Shown piece by piece: positions 38,299-48,917 of a stretch of 64,000 nt of DNA. The notes under the pieces were generated by a model. That model was given only the letters and a program-made list of their open reading frames with translations. It was not told the origin of the DNA and did not search any database. Where the stretch lies: positions 1,864,773-1,928,772 of the forward strand of contig NZ_KB976986.1 of NCBI RefSeq assembly GCF_000399665.1. Direction: 5' to 3'. A program made the translations under genes and the position numbers. The number at the start of each line of letters is the position of its first letter. Within the stretch, counting starts at the first letter, position 1. Origin of the DNA: Acinetobacter calcoaceticus ANC 3811. Its GTDB lineage: Bacteria > Pseudomonadota > Gammaproteobacteria > Pseudomonadales > Moraxellaceae.

Positions 38299-38634
38299 TT
38301 ATTTAATGACACTAAGGAAATCTGGTTCTTTTTCCCATTTATATAATAAGCAGAGCATAATCACACCAAGAATAGTTCCAATTGGGAATGCAAAAAGTAA
38401 AAATACCGTTAAGAAAAGTGAAATATATCTAGAATTTTTTGTGCCATCTAAAACTCTTTTAGCAGCATATAGATGAAGCCCAATCACAACCACTTTCCCA
38501 GTAACTCCACCGAGTAAATAAGCAGAGCTTGAGCCACTGATTGCCATATAATGGTAAATCATATAAATCACGTCGAGTACCGTGATTATAGCCACGACAT
38601 AGTGTGCACGCGATAAGCCAAAATTTTCCTTCAT
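38299..38634 (-). CDS. Small membrane protein of unknown function
   Basis: 111 residues with three hydrophobic segments (about 11-32, 40-57 and 72-98) and a basic C-tail. It has no recognised domain. AGGATAAATATG precedes the start. It lies 128 bp upstream of fadH on the same strand; the gap makes an operon uncertain. It is possibly a DUF-type inner-membrane protein seen in many Acinetobacter genomes, but the family cannot be named from the sequence. Confidence 0.65.
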   Translation of the reverse strand: MKENFGLSRAHYVVAIITVLDVIYMIYHYMAISGSSSAYLLGGVTGKVVVIGLHLYAAKRVLDGTKNSRYISLFLTVFLLFAFPIGTILGVIMLCLLYKWEKEPDFLSVIK

Positions 38635-38800
38635 ATTTATCCTATTTTCTTTTTAAGTCATTAAAAGTCTTTTCTTATTTGGAATAACAATACTTCATTC
38701 CCCCTTCTCATTCTATAAATACGCTTAGATTTTTTATGAAATTAAAACCCCAAATCAGAACAAGTGAATTAATGCTTTTTTTGCCAAAAAAGCACCATAA

Positions 38801-38813
38801 ATAGTGATACAAT
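38801..38813 (+). promoter_or_regulatory. Candidate argG promoter (-10, extended)
   Basis: TGATACAAT at 38805-38813 fits an extended -10 element (TGnTACAAT). Transcription would then start around 38820, giving a leader of about 60 bases. No convincing -35 hexamer at normal spacing. Confidence 0.45.
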
Positions 38814-38833
38814 AGCCGCCATTCAGAATTCTC

Positions 38834-38859
38834 GAGACCACCTGTACGGGGTCTTTTTT
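38834..38859 (+). terminator. Intrinsic-terminator-like hairpin in the argG leader
   Basis: AGACC-A-CC pairs with GG-GGTCT around TGTAC with one bulged A, directly followed by T6 (38854-38859). It lies between the candidate promoter and the argG start codon at 38879, so it may be an attenuator that limits argG transcription. No leader peptide is evident. Confidence 0.6.
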
Positions 38860-38863
38860 ATAA

Positions 38864-40222
<1,359 letters not shown>

Positions 40223-40238
40223 TTTTCTTATAGCGTTA

Positions 40239-40268
40239 AAAAAGGCCACCTTAATAGGTGGCCTTTTT
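40239..40268. terminator. Bidirectional terminator between argG and the GGDEF gene
   Basis: AAAAAGGCCACC (40239-40250) is the exact complement of GGTGGCCTTTTT (40257-40268), 6-nt loop; both flanks are suited to terminate the convergent transcripts. Confidence 0.92.
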
Positions 40269-40283
40269 ATTTTTAAAGTTCAT

Positions 40284-41546
40284 TCAGGCAATTTCGGCGA
40301 CTTGTAAAGGCTGATAATAAATCTGGTTACGTCCAAGCTGCTTAGCCCGATATAAAGCTTGATCGGCAGCATGAATTAAATTTTCCTGAGTGACTTTTAA
40401 ACCTTCTGTGTAAACAGTAAAACCCAAACTAATCGTTACATGCTTAGATACCAACGATGCCCCATGGGGTATCGCTTGACGCTCAATGGCTTTATAAATA
40501 TTGGCAGCCACCGCATAGGCACCTTGAGCGGGTGTTTTTGGTAAAAGAACCACAAACTCCTCTCCGCCATAACGGGCGACAAAATCAACATGACGTATCG
40601 AATTTTTAATTGCAGAGGCAATAGACGCGATGACCTTGTCCCCCATCTGATGCCCATAAAAATCGTTATAGTTTTTAAAAAAATCGATATCAATAAATAA
40701 AACGGCCAATGGTCGTTGCTCTTGTTTTGCCCGATAGTAAAAAAAGTCGAACATCTCATCGAAAGTACGTCGATTAGAAATTTTAGTGAGCGCATCTTGC
40801 TGACTTAAATGAAGCAATTCAGATGCCTCAATACGTAAAATCTTTTCGTTAAGTTCAGCAAGCTGATTATTTAAAAAAAGGCTTCTTTCCCTCGAGATAA
40901 GCATCGTACTAATTGAAAAACCTAAAATACAGCTACCAAATAATGCTCGCCCCAAAGCAATATAGTCACAATTCGCTTGCAATAAAATTAATGAAGAAAA
41001 AACGAAAATTGCTGCCGTTAAACCAACATAAAGCATGTGCAAAGGTTTTATACCGCTCAAAATAAAACCAAGCATATATAAAAAAGAAAGCAGCAACATC
41101 GACTGATTTTTGAGAGCGATATTTCCTACACTAAGCAGCAACATTGCATTGAAAATAATGGTAAAAAATACAATACCGCACGCAGCGACGTAAAAATATT
41201 CAGTGAGTTTTTTAAACTTGGCAAAAACCCAAAATAGTAGCAGCGCACCAGCGATATTAATTGCGCTCAGTAAACAGTAAATAAAATCCCAAGTAATGTA
41301 AGGTACACCGATCACCAAGTAGTCTGTAGGAAGCGCTAATAAAATAAAAATGAGATAAGTGAGAACACCACTTGCTAAAAATTTTGAGATATTTTGTTTA
41401 GTTCGTTCAAGATTCAAGCACCAGAACTTTTTTTCTAATTGATGAGGCAAAGCTGTATTGGCATAACGATGGGTATGTAAAGTTACCAGATATTCTATTT
41501 CTTCTTTTGCTTTGAGTAATTCATGTACATTTCCCCTATTTACCAC
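40284..41546 (-). CDS. Membrane-bound diguanylate cyclase (GGDEF domain)
   Basis: 420 residues. About six hydrophobic helices (about residues 52-220) are followed by a short coiled linker and a complete GGDEF domain (about 250-415). The active-site loop is RYGGEEFVVLLP, with the Mg-binding DIDFFKNYNDFYGHQMGD in front. It should make cyclic di-GMP from two GTP. An RxxD inhibitory site is not obvious ahead of the loop. Start is GTG at 41546 with AGGTAGGA upstream; no ATG fits. No EAL domain. The membrane part may sense a signal in the envelope; no neighbour shows a target. Confidence 0.9.
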   Translation of the reverse strand: MVNRGNVHELLKAKEEIEYLVTLHTHRYANTALPHQLEKKFWCLNLERTKQNISKFLASGVLTYLIFILLALPTDYLVIGVPYITWDFIYCLLSAINIAGALLLFWVFAKFKKLTEYFYVAACGIVFFTIIFNAMLLLSVGNIALKNQSMLLLSFLYMLGFILSGIKPLHMLYVGLTAAIFVFSSLILLQANCDYIALGRALFGSCILGFSISTMLISRERSLFLNNQLAELNEKILRIEASELLHLSQQDALTKISNRRTFDEMFDFFYYRAKQEQRPLAVLFIDIDFFKNYNDFYGHQMGDKVIASIASAIKNSIRHVDFVARYGGEEFVVLLPKTPAQGAYAVAANIYKAIERQAIPHGASLVSKHVTISLGFTVYTEGLKVTQENLIHAADQALYRAKQLGRNQIYYQPLQVAEIA

Positions 41547-41695
41547 TACCCGATTCCTACCTCTTACACATTAACAAAATATAACATTATTTTTTAAGGC
41601 CTCTTGGGCTTTATTTTGCCATTTGTCCGTAATTCTCGTTACCATTTTCACACTTTATCGATTATCATTTGTTTTATTTCGAAGTTTGAACTGCC

Positions 41696-42730
41696 TTGGA
41701 CTCTATTACCCTGCTCCAGCCAGATGACTGGCATGCACATTTACGTGATGGTTTAGCATTAAAACGTACTGTACCTGATTTGGCTAAACAGTTTGCTCGC
41801 GCGATCTGTATGCCAAACCTTGTTCCGCCAGTGAAAACTGTGGAAGAAGCACTGGCTTACCGTGAACGTATTCTTGCTCATGTTCCAGAGGGTCTCAATT
41901 TTGACCCGCGTATGGTGCTTTATTTTACTGACTTCACCTCACCAGACGAAGTTCGTAAAATTAAAGAATCTGGACATGTAAATGCAATTAAACTTTACCC
42001 AGCGGGCGCGACCACCAATTCTGATAATGGTGTGAGTGATATCCGTAAGGTTTATGCAGTTATTGAACAATTAGAAGAACATCAAGTTCCATTATTACTT
42101 CATGGTGAAGTGACTCATAACCATGTCGATATTTTTGACCGTGAAAAACGCTTCCTTGACGAAGTACTCAACCCGCTTTTAAAACAGTTTCCAAAACTTA
42201 AAGTGGTACTTGAGCACATTACAACAAGCGATGCGGCTCATTTTGTGTTAGAACATGACCGTAATGTTGCTGCGACAATCACTCCTCAGCATTTATTATT
42301 TAACCGTAATGATATGTTGGTTGGTGGTATTAAACCGCATTTTTATTGTTTGCCAATTTTAAAGCGCCAAACACACCAAACAACTTTGCTTGAAGTTGCA
42401 ACGAGTGGTAACCCTAAATTTTTCTTGGGTACAGACAGTGCGCCTCACTCACAAGATGCAAAAGAAAATGCGTGTGGCTGTGCAGGCTGTTATAGTGCAC
42501 CTAATGCAATTGAGCTTTATGCCCAAGCATTTGACCAAGTCGGTAAATTAGAGCGCTTAGAAGGGTTTGCTAGCCATTTTGGCGCGGACTTCTACGGTCT
42601 ACCACGTAATACTTCTACCATTACTTTGGTAAAAGAAGATAATCTTGTACCAGAATCTTTTGATTATTTAGATGATCAAAAAATTATCCCGCTGCATGCC
42701 GGGAAAACGCTGCAATGGAGAAAAGTGTGA
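41696..42730 (+). CDS. pyrC: Dihydroorotase
   Basis: 344 residues, class II dihydroorotase (E. coli PyrC type) of the amidohydrolase fold, converting carbamoyl-aspartate to dihydroorotate in pyrimidine synthesis. Metal-binding HAHLRDG near residue 14, carboxylated Lys in [20 protein letters not shown] and the terminal [12 protein letters not shown] are present. Start is TTG 41696: a stop codon lies nine bases before it in frame, leaving no alternative, and the N-terminus is as expected. The last 16 bases overlap the rnt start, so pyrC and rnt are co-transcribed. Confidence 0.95.
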   Translation: MDSITLLQPDDWHAHLRDGLALKRTVPDLAKQFARAICMPNLVPPVKTVEEALAYRERILAHVPEGLNFDPRMVLYFTDFTSPDEVRKIKESGHVNAIKLYPAGATTNSDNGVSDIRKVYAVIEQLEEHQVPLLLHGEVTHNHVDIFDREKRFLDEVLNPLLKQFPKLKVVLEHITTSDAAHFVLEHDRNVAATITPQHLLFNRNDMLVGGIKPHFYCLPILKRQTHQTTLLEVATSGNPKFFLGTDSAPHSQDAKENACGCAGCYSAPNAIELYAQAFDQVGKLERLEGFASHFGADFYGLPRNTSTITLVKEDNLVPESFDYLDDQKIIPLHAGKTLQWRKV

Positions 42731-43377
42731 CACAAGAAACCTCTGTCCCGGTCATTGGCCAACGTTTTCGTGGCTTCTTACCTGTTGTTGTTGACGTTGA
42801 AACGGCAGGTTTTAATGCCCAGACAGATGCATTGCTAGAAATTGCGTGCATTCCAATTGTGTATGATGCTCAGGGACAATTTGTCCCTGGTCCAGCATTC
42901 CATGCGCACATTAACCCGTTTGAAGGGGCTAACCTCGACCGTCGTTCGTTAGACTTTATTGGTATTGATCCATTCAATCCAATGCGTATTGCAATGGCTG
43001 AAGATGAGCGGACTGCTTTACGCCGTATTTTTAAATCAGTCAATGAAGTTCGCAAACAGCAACATTGTACGCATGCCGTGTTGGTCGGTCATAATGCCCA
43101 TTTCGATCTTAGTTTTGTTCAAGCAGCGATTGCACGTACAAGCACCAAAAACCAGAATCCTTTTCATAGTTTTTCAGTCATGGATACAGTTACTTTAAGT
43201 GCTGTGATGTTTGGACAAACCGTCCTTGCTAAAGCCTGTATTCAAGCTGGAATTGAGTTCGATGGCAAAGAAGCACACTCTGCTTTATACGATACTCAGA
43301 AGACTGCTGAACTGTTTTGCTATATTTTGAACAAACTGTCTCCTTACCTACTTGACAGTTTGGTGGCGGCTTCTTAA
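42715..43377 (+). CDS. rnt: Ribonuclease T
   Basis: 220-residue DEDD-family 3'-5' exoribonuclease that trims the CCA-adjacent end of tRNAs and other stable RNAs. ExoI motif VVDVETAGF (about 25-33), ExoII region [12 protein letters not shown] and ExoIII in [17 protein letters not shown] are all intact. Overlaps pyrC by 16 bases with translational coupling; GTG at 42727 is a possible shorter start. Notably a tRNA gene follows within 20 bp, so RNase T and tRNA-Glu sit together and could share a transcript. Confidence 0.96.
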   Translation: MEKSVTQETSVPVIGQRFRGFLPVVVDVETAGFNAQTDALLEIACIPIVYDAQGQFVPGPAFHAHINPFEGANLDRRSLDFIGIDPFNPMRIAMAEDERTALRRIFKSVNEVRKQQHCTHAVLVGHNAHFDLSFVQAAIARTSTKNQNPFHSFSVMDTVTLSAVMFGQTVLAKACIQAGIEFDGKEAHSALYDTQKTAELFCYILNKLSPYLLDSLVAAS

Positions 43378-43395
43378 GATACCGCCATCCTCAAC

Positions 43396-43471
43396 GTCCC
43401 TATCGTCTAGAGGCCTAGGACATCGCCCTTTCACGGCGGTAACCGGGGTTCGAATCCCCGTAGGGACGCCA
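43396..43471 (+). tRNA. tRNA-Glu(UUC)
   Basis: 76 bases from GTCCCTATCGTCTAGAGGCC to CCCCGTAGGGACGCCA with encoded CCA. Anticodon loop CTTTCAC gives UUC. D arm, T arm (GGGGTTCGAATCCCC) and acceptor stem (GTCCCTA/TAGGGAC) all pair. Confidence 0.97.
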
Positions 43472-43567
43472 ATTTCTTTTATAAGAAATTCATTTCAAAA
43501 TCGTATCTTTTTAACTACATTATCTCACTTCAATTTTATCCATGAGATAACTTAGTTTTTTCAAAAT

Positions 43568-44161
43568 TTAAGATTTCAACTTTACTTTATCAACATGTGA
43601 TAAAGGTTGTATTGTCGGATCATCTCTCTCAATAGTGATTGCATCAGTCACGAACTTTGTTTTTATCTCAATTGGGTTTGACTCTAGTGAAACTTGGTCT
43701 AATAAAATTTTTGAAATATTAAAATCAGCATGTATTTGCGCAAGCTCTGGTGTTCTTTTATAACGTACAACTCTAAAACCAGCTTCCTGAATCAAAGCAT
43801 CTCGTTCTGCATCAATTTTTTCTTTCCCCTTATGACTTGAATCATCTAATTCAACAATAGCAACGATATTAAATTTTTTATCTAACACAATAAAATCAGC
43901 AACTTTACGATTAAACAAATTACGTGTCGCATATCCTTGTGCTGTCATAAAAGCACTAAAAGCAACTTGTGCCAAAATAATATGTTCAGGCAAGGCTTCT
44001 CTTAGCTTTATAAAAGTCGGTTGTTCATTCATGGTAATGATACGCTTTCCCTTGATTGGGCTACGTTTTGCATTTCCATTTTTACTTTCCCCTTTCTTTA
44101 AAACACTTAAAATTGCCAATATAATTATGGTCAACAAAACCATGCCGATAAGCATAGACAT
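43568..44161 (-). CDS. DUF2726 domain protein with membrane anchor
   Basis: 197 residues. One hydrophobic helix at the N-terminus (MLIGMVLLTIIILAILSVL) anchors a DUF2726-like domain (about 48-165). The domain has the restriction-endonuclease-like pattern: KVADFIVLDKKFNIVAIVELDDSSHKG followed by ERDALIQEAGFRVVRYK, in which D, E-x-D and K could be active-site residues. DUF2726 proteins are often called putative nucleases or topoisomerase-like, but activity is not established. AAGGGGAAG precedes the start. It stands alone, converging on tRNA-Glu. Confidence 0.75.
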   Translation of the reverse strand: MSMLIGMVLLTIIILAILSVLKKGESKNGNAKRSPIKGKRIITMNEQPTFIKLREALPEHIILAQVAFSAFMTAQGYATRNLFNRKVADFIVLDKKFNIVAIVELDDSSHKGKEKIDAERDALIQEAGFRVVRYKRTPELAQIHADFNISKILLDQVSLESNPIEIKTKFVTDAITIERDDPTIQPLSHVDKVKLKS

Positions 44162-44389
44162 TAGACTTCCCCTTGATAAAAATAAAAAACTAACTGATCT
44201 CTAAAAAATACAATTTAAAACGATTAGCTATGAAATATTTAATTGATTTTTAAAGCTATTGTTTATGCATCTAACGAGCTATTTTAGACTGAAATTTAGA
44301 ATTATTTAAGGATATTTTTTTAACTCTCAAAATTTATATTTTCAAATAAAATACACTTGTGCAAATATATCACTGATCCAGTATTTCCT

Positions 44390-44450
44390 TTACATAGATT
44401 TACAATATAATAATTCTTATTTTTATACTGATATTTATTATCAAAAAGGT
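44390..44450 (+). promoter_or_regulatory. Possible Fur-type site upstream of the TonB receptor gene
   Basis: A run rich in ATAAT/ATTAT hexamers (TATAATAATTCTTATT near 44407 and TATTTATTATC near 44439) resembles a degenerate Fur box. The region is AT-rich overall, so this is weak. Confidence 0.25.
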
Positions 44451-44455
44451 TTTAA

Positions 44456-46573
44456 ATGGATCTTAAGCTTCGTCTCCTCTCCCTGAGCATCGCTCAACTA
44501 TGTTGTATGTCAACTGCTTTCGCAGAAACAGATCAACCTTCAACTACGCTTGCTACCATTAAAATTAAAGCTCAACAGGCCTCTGACCAAGCTTATAAGG
44601 TAGATAATTCGAGTAGCGCAACACGTAGCGAAGTTGCATTAAAAGATACGCCGCAATCTGTCAGTGTGGTGACTCAAAAAGTAATTGAAGATATTGGTGC
44701 AACACGTTTAATCGAAGCACTTGATTTAGCCGGTGGTGTTACTCGTGCTAATAACTTTGGTGGTCAAGGTTTAACTGGTTTTAACGTTCGTGGCTTCACC
44801 AGCGGTGAGTTTTACCGTAACGGATTCCCAATTAACCGTGGTTATCCAAATGCTCCAGATAGCAACACTATTGAACGTGTAGACGTTTTACGTGGCCCCT
44901 CCTCTAGCTTGTATGGCCGTGGCGACCCAGGTGGTACGTTTAACTTAATTTCTAAAACACCAAAATCTGAACAACAAACAACTTTAGGAGCACAGCTTAA
45001 CAGTGAGGGTCTGTACCGCACTACTGTCGACACGACAGGCACTATTCCAAATGCAGAGAACATTGGCTATCGCCTAAATGTAATTGCAGAAGGTGGTGAT
45101 AGTTACCGCGATGGTGTCGAATCTAAACGTTATGGAATTGCCCCAGTCATCCAATGGCAAGCTTCCGATGCAACCAAAGTTACTTTTGAAGCCGATATTT
45201 TACGTAACCAGCATCCGCTTGACCGTGGGCATACGCGCTACCCTACACAAAAGTCTTTTAATAGTTCACCCGAAACCTATTTATGGGAAACTGGTAAATA
45301 CAACAACCGCCTCTACAATGACAATAATATGACTCAATTACGAGTCGAACACGACCTTGGAAATGACTGGAAACTTAATGCTGGCGTGCAATATTTAAAT
45401 GGCAAATTGTATGGCTATGCGGTAGAAGGAAGCGGTGTTAATAAAAATGATATAGAAAAAATTAACAGGAATTACAGCTATCGGGAATTAAAGTGGCAAG
45501 ATACTGATGCGCAGATCAATCTAACAGGTAATTTCCAACTTTTAGGTTTAGCACATACCTTAGTGACTGGGCTTGAATATGAAAATTATGACTACAAGTC
45601 CTACATTATTCGTTCAGACCCAAATTCAAACAACTATCCTATTAATATTTATGATCCAGTTCTAGGACAGCCTTTACCTGAACTTAATAGCGTGGCAACA
45701 CATGACCGTGAAAACTTAAAAACAACCGCCCTTTTTATACAAGACCAAATCGATTTAAATGAACGTTTAAGTGCACTATTGGGCTTACGTTTTGAGCACT
45801 ACGAACATGATTACAAAAACCTATTACCGAATACTGCAAACTGGAATACCAGTCATGATGCATTTATTCCACGTTTAGGTTTAGTTTTTAAAGCCCGTGA
45901 TGACCTTTCTATCTATAGCAATGCTGCAAAATCTTTTAAACCAAACACAGGTGCTAGCCGTAATGGAGAAGGTTTTGACCCAGAAGAAGGCATGGCTTAT
46001 GAGCTAGGCTTTAAATGGCAAGCACTCGACAATATGCTATCGGTTGACTCTGCTGTTTTCTATGCAAAAAAAGAAAATGTCTTAACTCTAGATCCTATAG
46101 ATTCAGCCTATAAAGTTGCTGCTGGTGAAGTTCGTAGCCAAGGTATTGAATTAAACGTTGCGGGGCAAATCACACCTGCTTGGAAAATTATTGGTGGATA
46201 TGCCTATACAGATGCAGAAGTCAGCAAAGATAATACTTTGAAAAAAGGAACCTCTTTAGCGAATATTCCAAAGAATAGTTTTAATCTTTTAAATATCTAT
46301 GAATTTCAGGATGGCCCTTTACAAGGCTTAGGTCTAGGAATTAATCAAAAATATATTGATAAGCGTGCAGGACAAACAGCAAATAGTACTTACACCATGA
46401 AAGGTTATGCGGTTACAGATTTGGTTTCTTACTATCAAGCAACACCAAAACTTCGTCTTAACTTAGATCTGAAAAATATTTTTGACAAAGTTTATGATGA
46501 AAGCGCCTTTAGCTCATATGCATATCCAGGTGAATCACGTACTGTTCAATTGGGTATGAGCTATATGTTCTAA
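44456..46573 (+). CDS. TonB-dependent siderophore receptor
   Basis: 705 residues with signal peptide (cleaved after STAFA, near residue 25), a TonB box-like TLATIKIKA, a plug domain (about 50-165; DTPQSVSVVTQKVIED, GFNVRGFTSGEFYRNGF, VDVLRGPSSSLYGRGDPGGT) and a 22-strand outer-membrane barrel ending in the terminal aromatic MSYMF. Plug motifs place it in the siderophore (FhuE/FpvA-like) group. It imports a ferric siderophore across the outer membrane using TonB-ExbBD. No biosynthesis or inner-membrane genes adjoin it, so it probably takes up a foreign siderophore. Iron control by Fur is likely from the family; the local site is uncertain. Confidence 0.92.
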   Translation: MDLKLRLLSLSIAQLCCMSTAFAETDQPSTTLATIKIKAQQASDQAYKVDNSSSATRSEVALKDTPQSVSVVTQKVIEDIGATRLIEALDLAGGVTRANNFGGQGLTGFNVRGFTSGEFYRNGFPINRGYPNAPDSNTIERVDVLRGPSSSLYGRGDPGGTFNLISKTPKSEQQTTLGAQLNSEGLYRTTVDTTGTIPNAENIGYRLNVIAEGGDSYRDGVESKRYGIAPVIQWQASDATKVTFEADILRNQHPLDRGHTRYPTQKSFNSSPETYLWETGKYNNRLYNDNNMTQLRVEHDLGNDWKLNAGVQYLNGKLYGYAVEGSGVNKNDIEKINRNYSYRELKWQDTDAQINLTGNFQLLGLAHTLVTGLEYENYDYKSYIIRSDPNSNNYPINIYDPVLGQPLPELNSVATHDRENLKTTALFIQDQIDLNERLSALLGLRFEHYEHDYKNLLPNTANWNTSHDAFIPRLGLVFKARDDLSIYSNAAKSFKPNTGASRNGEGFDPEEGMAYELGFKWQALDNMLSVDSAVFYAKKENVLTLDPIDSAYKVAAGEVRSQGIELNVAGQITPAWKIIGGYAYTDAEVSKDNTLKKGTSLANIPKNSFNLLNIYEFQDGPLQGLGLGINQKYIDKRAGQTANSTYTMKGYAVTDLVSYYQATPKLRLNLDLKNIFDKVYDESAFSSYAYPGESRTVQLGMSYMF

Positions 46574-46656
46574 ACTGAAATATAAAAACATTCGATATAC
46601 AGCAGTCTGTTCAGGACAACAACCTTGTAAGGCAGATCTCGTTAGGGATATCAAAC

Positions 46657-46697
46657 AATAAAAAGCCACTGCATTTTTAAGGCAGTGGCTTTTTATT
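46657..46697 (+). terminator. Terminator after the siderophore receptor gene
   Basis: AATAAAAAGCCACTGC (46657-46672) pairs with GCAGTGGCTTTTTATT (46682-46697), 9-nt loop, strong. Confidence 0.92.
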
Positions 46698-46802
46698 AAG
46701 CTAATTTTATAGAAAAAATATAATTTACTGATTTATAAATATTTTTATAATTAAATTATGTAATACACTAAACATAGATCAAAACTATAATTTCAACATG
46801 AC

Positions 46803-47486
46803 ATGCAAATTCAATTATTTCACCTAAAAAATTCGCGCTCTCAACGCATTATTTGGTTTTTAGAAGAATTAGGGCTCGACTATGAGCTCACTATTAAAGA
46901 TCATTCAGGTATTGGCGAAGATAAAAATCCACCTCATCAATTATCAAAATTTCCAACTCTCGAAATTATTGAACAAGGAAAAACTTCAGTCTTAGCTGAA
47001 ACCTCAGCAATCCTAGATTACCTATCTCATTTACATCCTCAATTGGGACCGAACTACCTATCAAGCCACCAGCTCCAAAATTTTTATTATTGGAAAAATT
47101 ATTGCGAGGCGACATTCATTCCCGATTTGGTACTCAAACAAATCTTTCACCAAATTGCACAAAGTACACCTTTTCCAATCCGTTTCATTCCTAAACTTTT
47201 AAAATATGGATTTGATCAAGGTTATCTCAATCAATCGTTACAACGACAAATGAAAATGATTGATGAATATTTAGAGCAACATGCGTGGTTTGCCGGAGAT
47301 CAGTTTACTATTGCTGATATTTTGATGTGGTTTCCATTACTGGCTTGCTCACAAAATTACAGCCAGTTTAAGCATATACACCGTTATCTTGCCCAAATAG
47401 AAAACAGACCTGCCTTTAACAATGCTTTAATTAAAGGCCAATGGTCTGCTTCTACATTTAATGCTTACTGGACGACTGCATGGTAA
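46803..47486 (+). CDS. Glutathione S-transferase family protein
   Basis: 227 residues: thioredoxin-like N-terminal domain (about 1-80; LFHLKNSRSQRIIWFLEEL with Ser near residue 12 as the catalytic candidate, and SVLAETSAILDYL for glutathione binding) and an all-helical C-terminal domain (FAGDQFTIADILMWFPL is the N-capping box helix). It resembles the yeast Gtt1/beta-type bacterial GSTs. Expected to act on electrophiles in the cytoplasm. It converges with the OYE-type reductase, also a xenobiotic/electrophile enzyme, but no operon joins them. Confidence 0.9.
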   Translation: MQIQLFHLKNSRSQRIIWFLEELGLDYELTIKDHSGIGEDKNPPHQLSKFPTLEIIEQGKTSVLAETSAILDYLSHLHPQLGPNYLSSHQLQNFYYWKNYCEATFIPDLVLKQIFHQIAQSTPFPIRFIPKLLKYGFDQGYLNQSLQRQMKMIDEYLEQHAWFAGDQFTIADILMWFPLLACSQNYSQFKHIHRYLAQIENRPAFNNALIKGQWSASTFNAYWTTAW

Positions 47487-47491
47487 TGAAA

Positions 47492-48736
47492 TTATGCCGA
47501 CTTACGTGAATTCACTTGTCCTTGAATCACCGCTTTAATATTGCCTTTGGCATAATTTAAAAACACCACAAGTGGTGAAAGTTTTGGATTTGGTTTTTTA
47601 CCCTTGCCAATGGTTTTAAATTGAGCGGCATACCAAATAATTTCCATAATTGCCATTTTATCGACAAAAGGTAAGCCCGTTTTAATCGGTTTCACGGCGT
47701 AACGCACATCTTGCCCTGCAATTAAACGTTCTGTTAAATCGGTTTCCACAGCAAATGGGCGAGCAATACCAATAAAATCACATGCACCACTTTCAAGTGC
47801 AGCATTCATGCCCTCTACGGTACGGAAGCCACCTGTTACCATGAGTTTACACTTAACATGTTGGCGAATTTTCTCAGCAAAATCTAAAAAGTATGCCTCA
47901 CGCGCAATCGTGCTTGCTTTACGCTTATCCGCCTTAGCTCCAGCCATTGCTGGTGCCTCGTAAGTGCCACCTGAAATTTCAATTAAATCGATACCAGCTT
48001 CATCTACTGCTTTAAACACTGAAATCACATCTTCTTCGCTAATACCGCCACGCTGGAAGTCAGCCGAGTTAAGCTTCACTGAAATAATAAAATTCTCTGA
48101 GGTTGCTGCACATACCGCTTTATAAACCTCTAATAAAAAACGGCTACGATTTTCAACAGAACCGCCCCATTGATCTGTACGCTTATTCGTTAATGGCGAT
48201 AAAAATTGACTAATTAAATAACCATGTGCACCATGTAATTGCACTCCTTCAAAACCTGCTTTTTCACAAATGTGAGCTGCTGTCGCGAAACGTTTAATAA
48301 TATCTAGAATTTCATCATGAGTAAGTTCACGTGGCGTTCCAAACATGGTTGCTAAAGCTGGGCTAAAAGGTACTGCTGATGGTGCAACGGTTTCTTTATT
48401 TAAACCTTTTGGACACTGACGACCTGGGTGTGACAATTGAATCAACTGCACCATGCCATATTTTTTACCTAATGCTGCCCACTCTTTTAAGCGATCTAGG
48501 TCACGTTCAGTTTCAATAACAACAACGCCCGGTTCATTTTTTGCTCTAGCATTTACCATGACATTTCCCGTAATGGCACAGCCAAGTTCACCTTTTGCCC
48601 AAGCACCATATAAGCCCAAATGTAAATCATTTGGTTGGCCTTCATAATTTGCAAGTGCCTCACTCATCGCACCTTTAATAATTCGGTTTTTAAAGGTGGT
48701 ATTACGAATTGTGATGGGTTGAGCAATCTGGTTCAT
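47492..48736 (-). CDS. NADH:flavin oxidoreductase, Old Yellow Enzyme type
   Basis: 414-residue FMN TIM-barrel protein. Motifs of the OYE family: IRNTTFKNRIIKGAMSE at the start, IQLSHPGRQ, GFEGVQLHGAHGYLISQFLS with active-site H-G-A-H, WGGSVENRSRF and DFIGIARPFAVE for FMN phosphate. It reduces activated double bonds with NAD(P)H, and lacks the FeS and FAD domains of FadH. The C-terminal 60 residues are a basic extension seen in a fungal/bacterial branch of the family. GAGGTTAACC precedes the start. Physiological substrate unknown. Confidence 0.87.
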   Translation of the reverse strand: MNQIAQPITIRNTTFKNRIIKGAMSEALANYEGQPNDLHLGLYGAWAKGELGCAITGNVMVNARAKNEPGVVVIETERDLDRLKEWAALGKKYGMVQLIQLSHPGRQCPKGLNKETVAPSAVPFSPALATMFGTPRELTHDEILDIIKRFATAAHICEKAGFEGVQLHGAHGYLISQFLSPLTNKRTDQWGGSVENRSRFLLEVYKAVCAATSENFIISVKLNSADFQRGGISEEDVISVFKAVDEAGIDLIEISGGTYEAPAMAGAKADKRKASTIAREAYFLDFAEKIRQHVKCKLMVTGGFRTVEGMNAALESGACDFIGIARPFAVETDLTERLIAGQDVRYAVKPIKTGLPFVDKMAIMEIIWYAAQFKTIGKGKKPNPKLSPLVVFLNYAKGNIKAVIQGQVNSRKSA

Positions 48737-48917
48737 GGTTAACCTCTTTTTTTGAATTATAGAGCAATTACTCTAATTTAGATGAGTTATGGAACATGTC
48801 AAGCCATAATCGATAACTGACAATAGCACATGTCAATTTTAAAAAATATAAAGAAATGCAACTTTTTGCATAAGTTGAAAATTTAAATTATTTAATTAAA
48901 AAACAATTAATTAAGAT

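Noticed and set aside
43352..43555. Open frame of 67 codons across tRNA-Glu
   Set aside because: It overlaps the rnt end and the tRNA gene and has no ribosome site or protein-like character.
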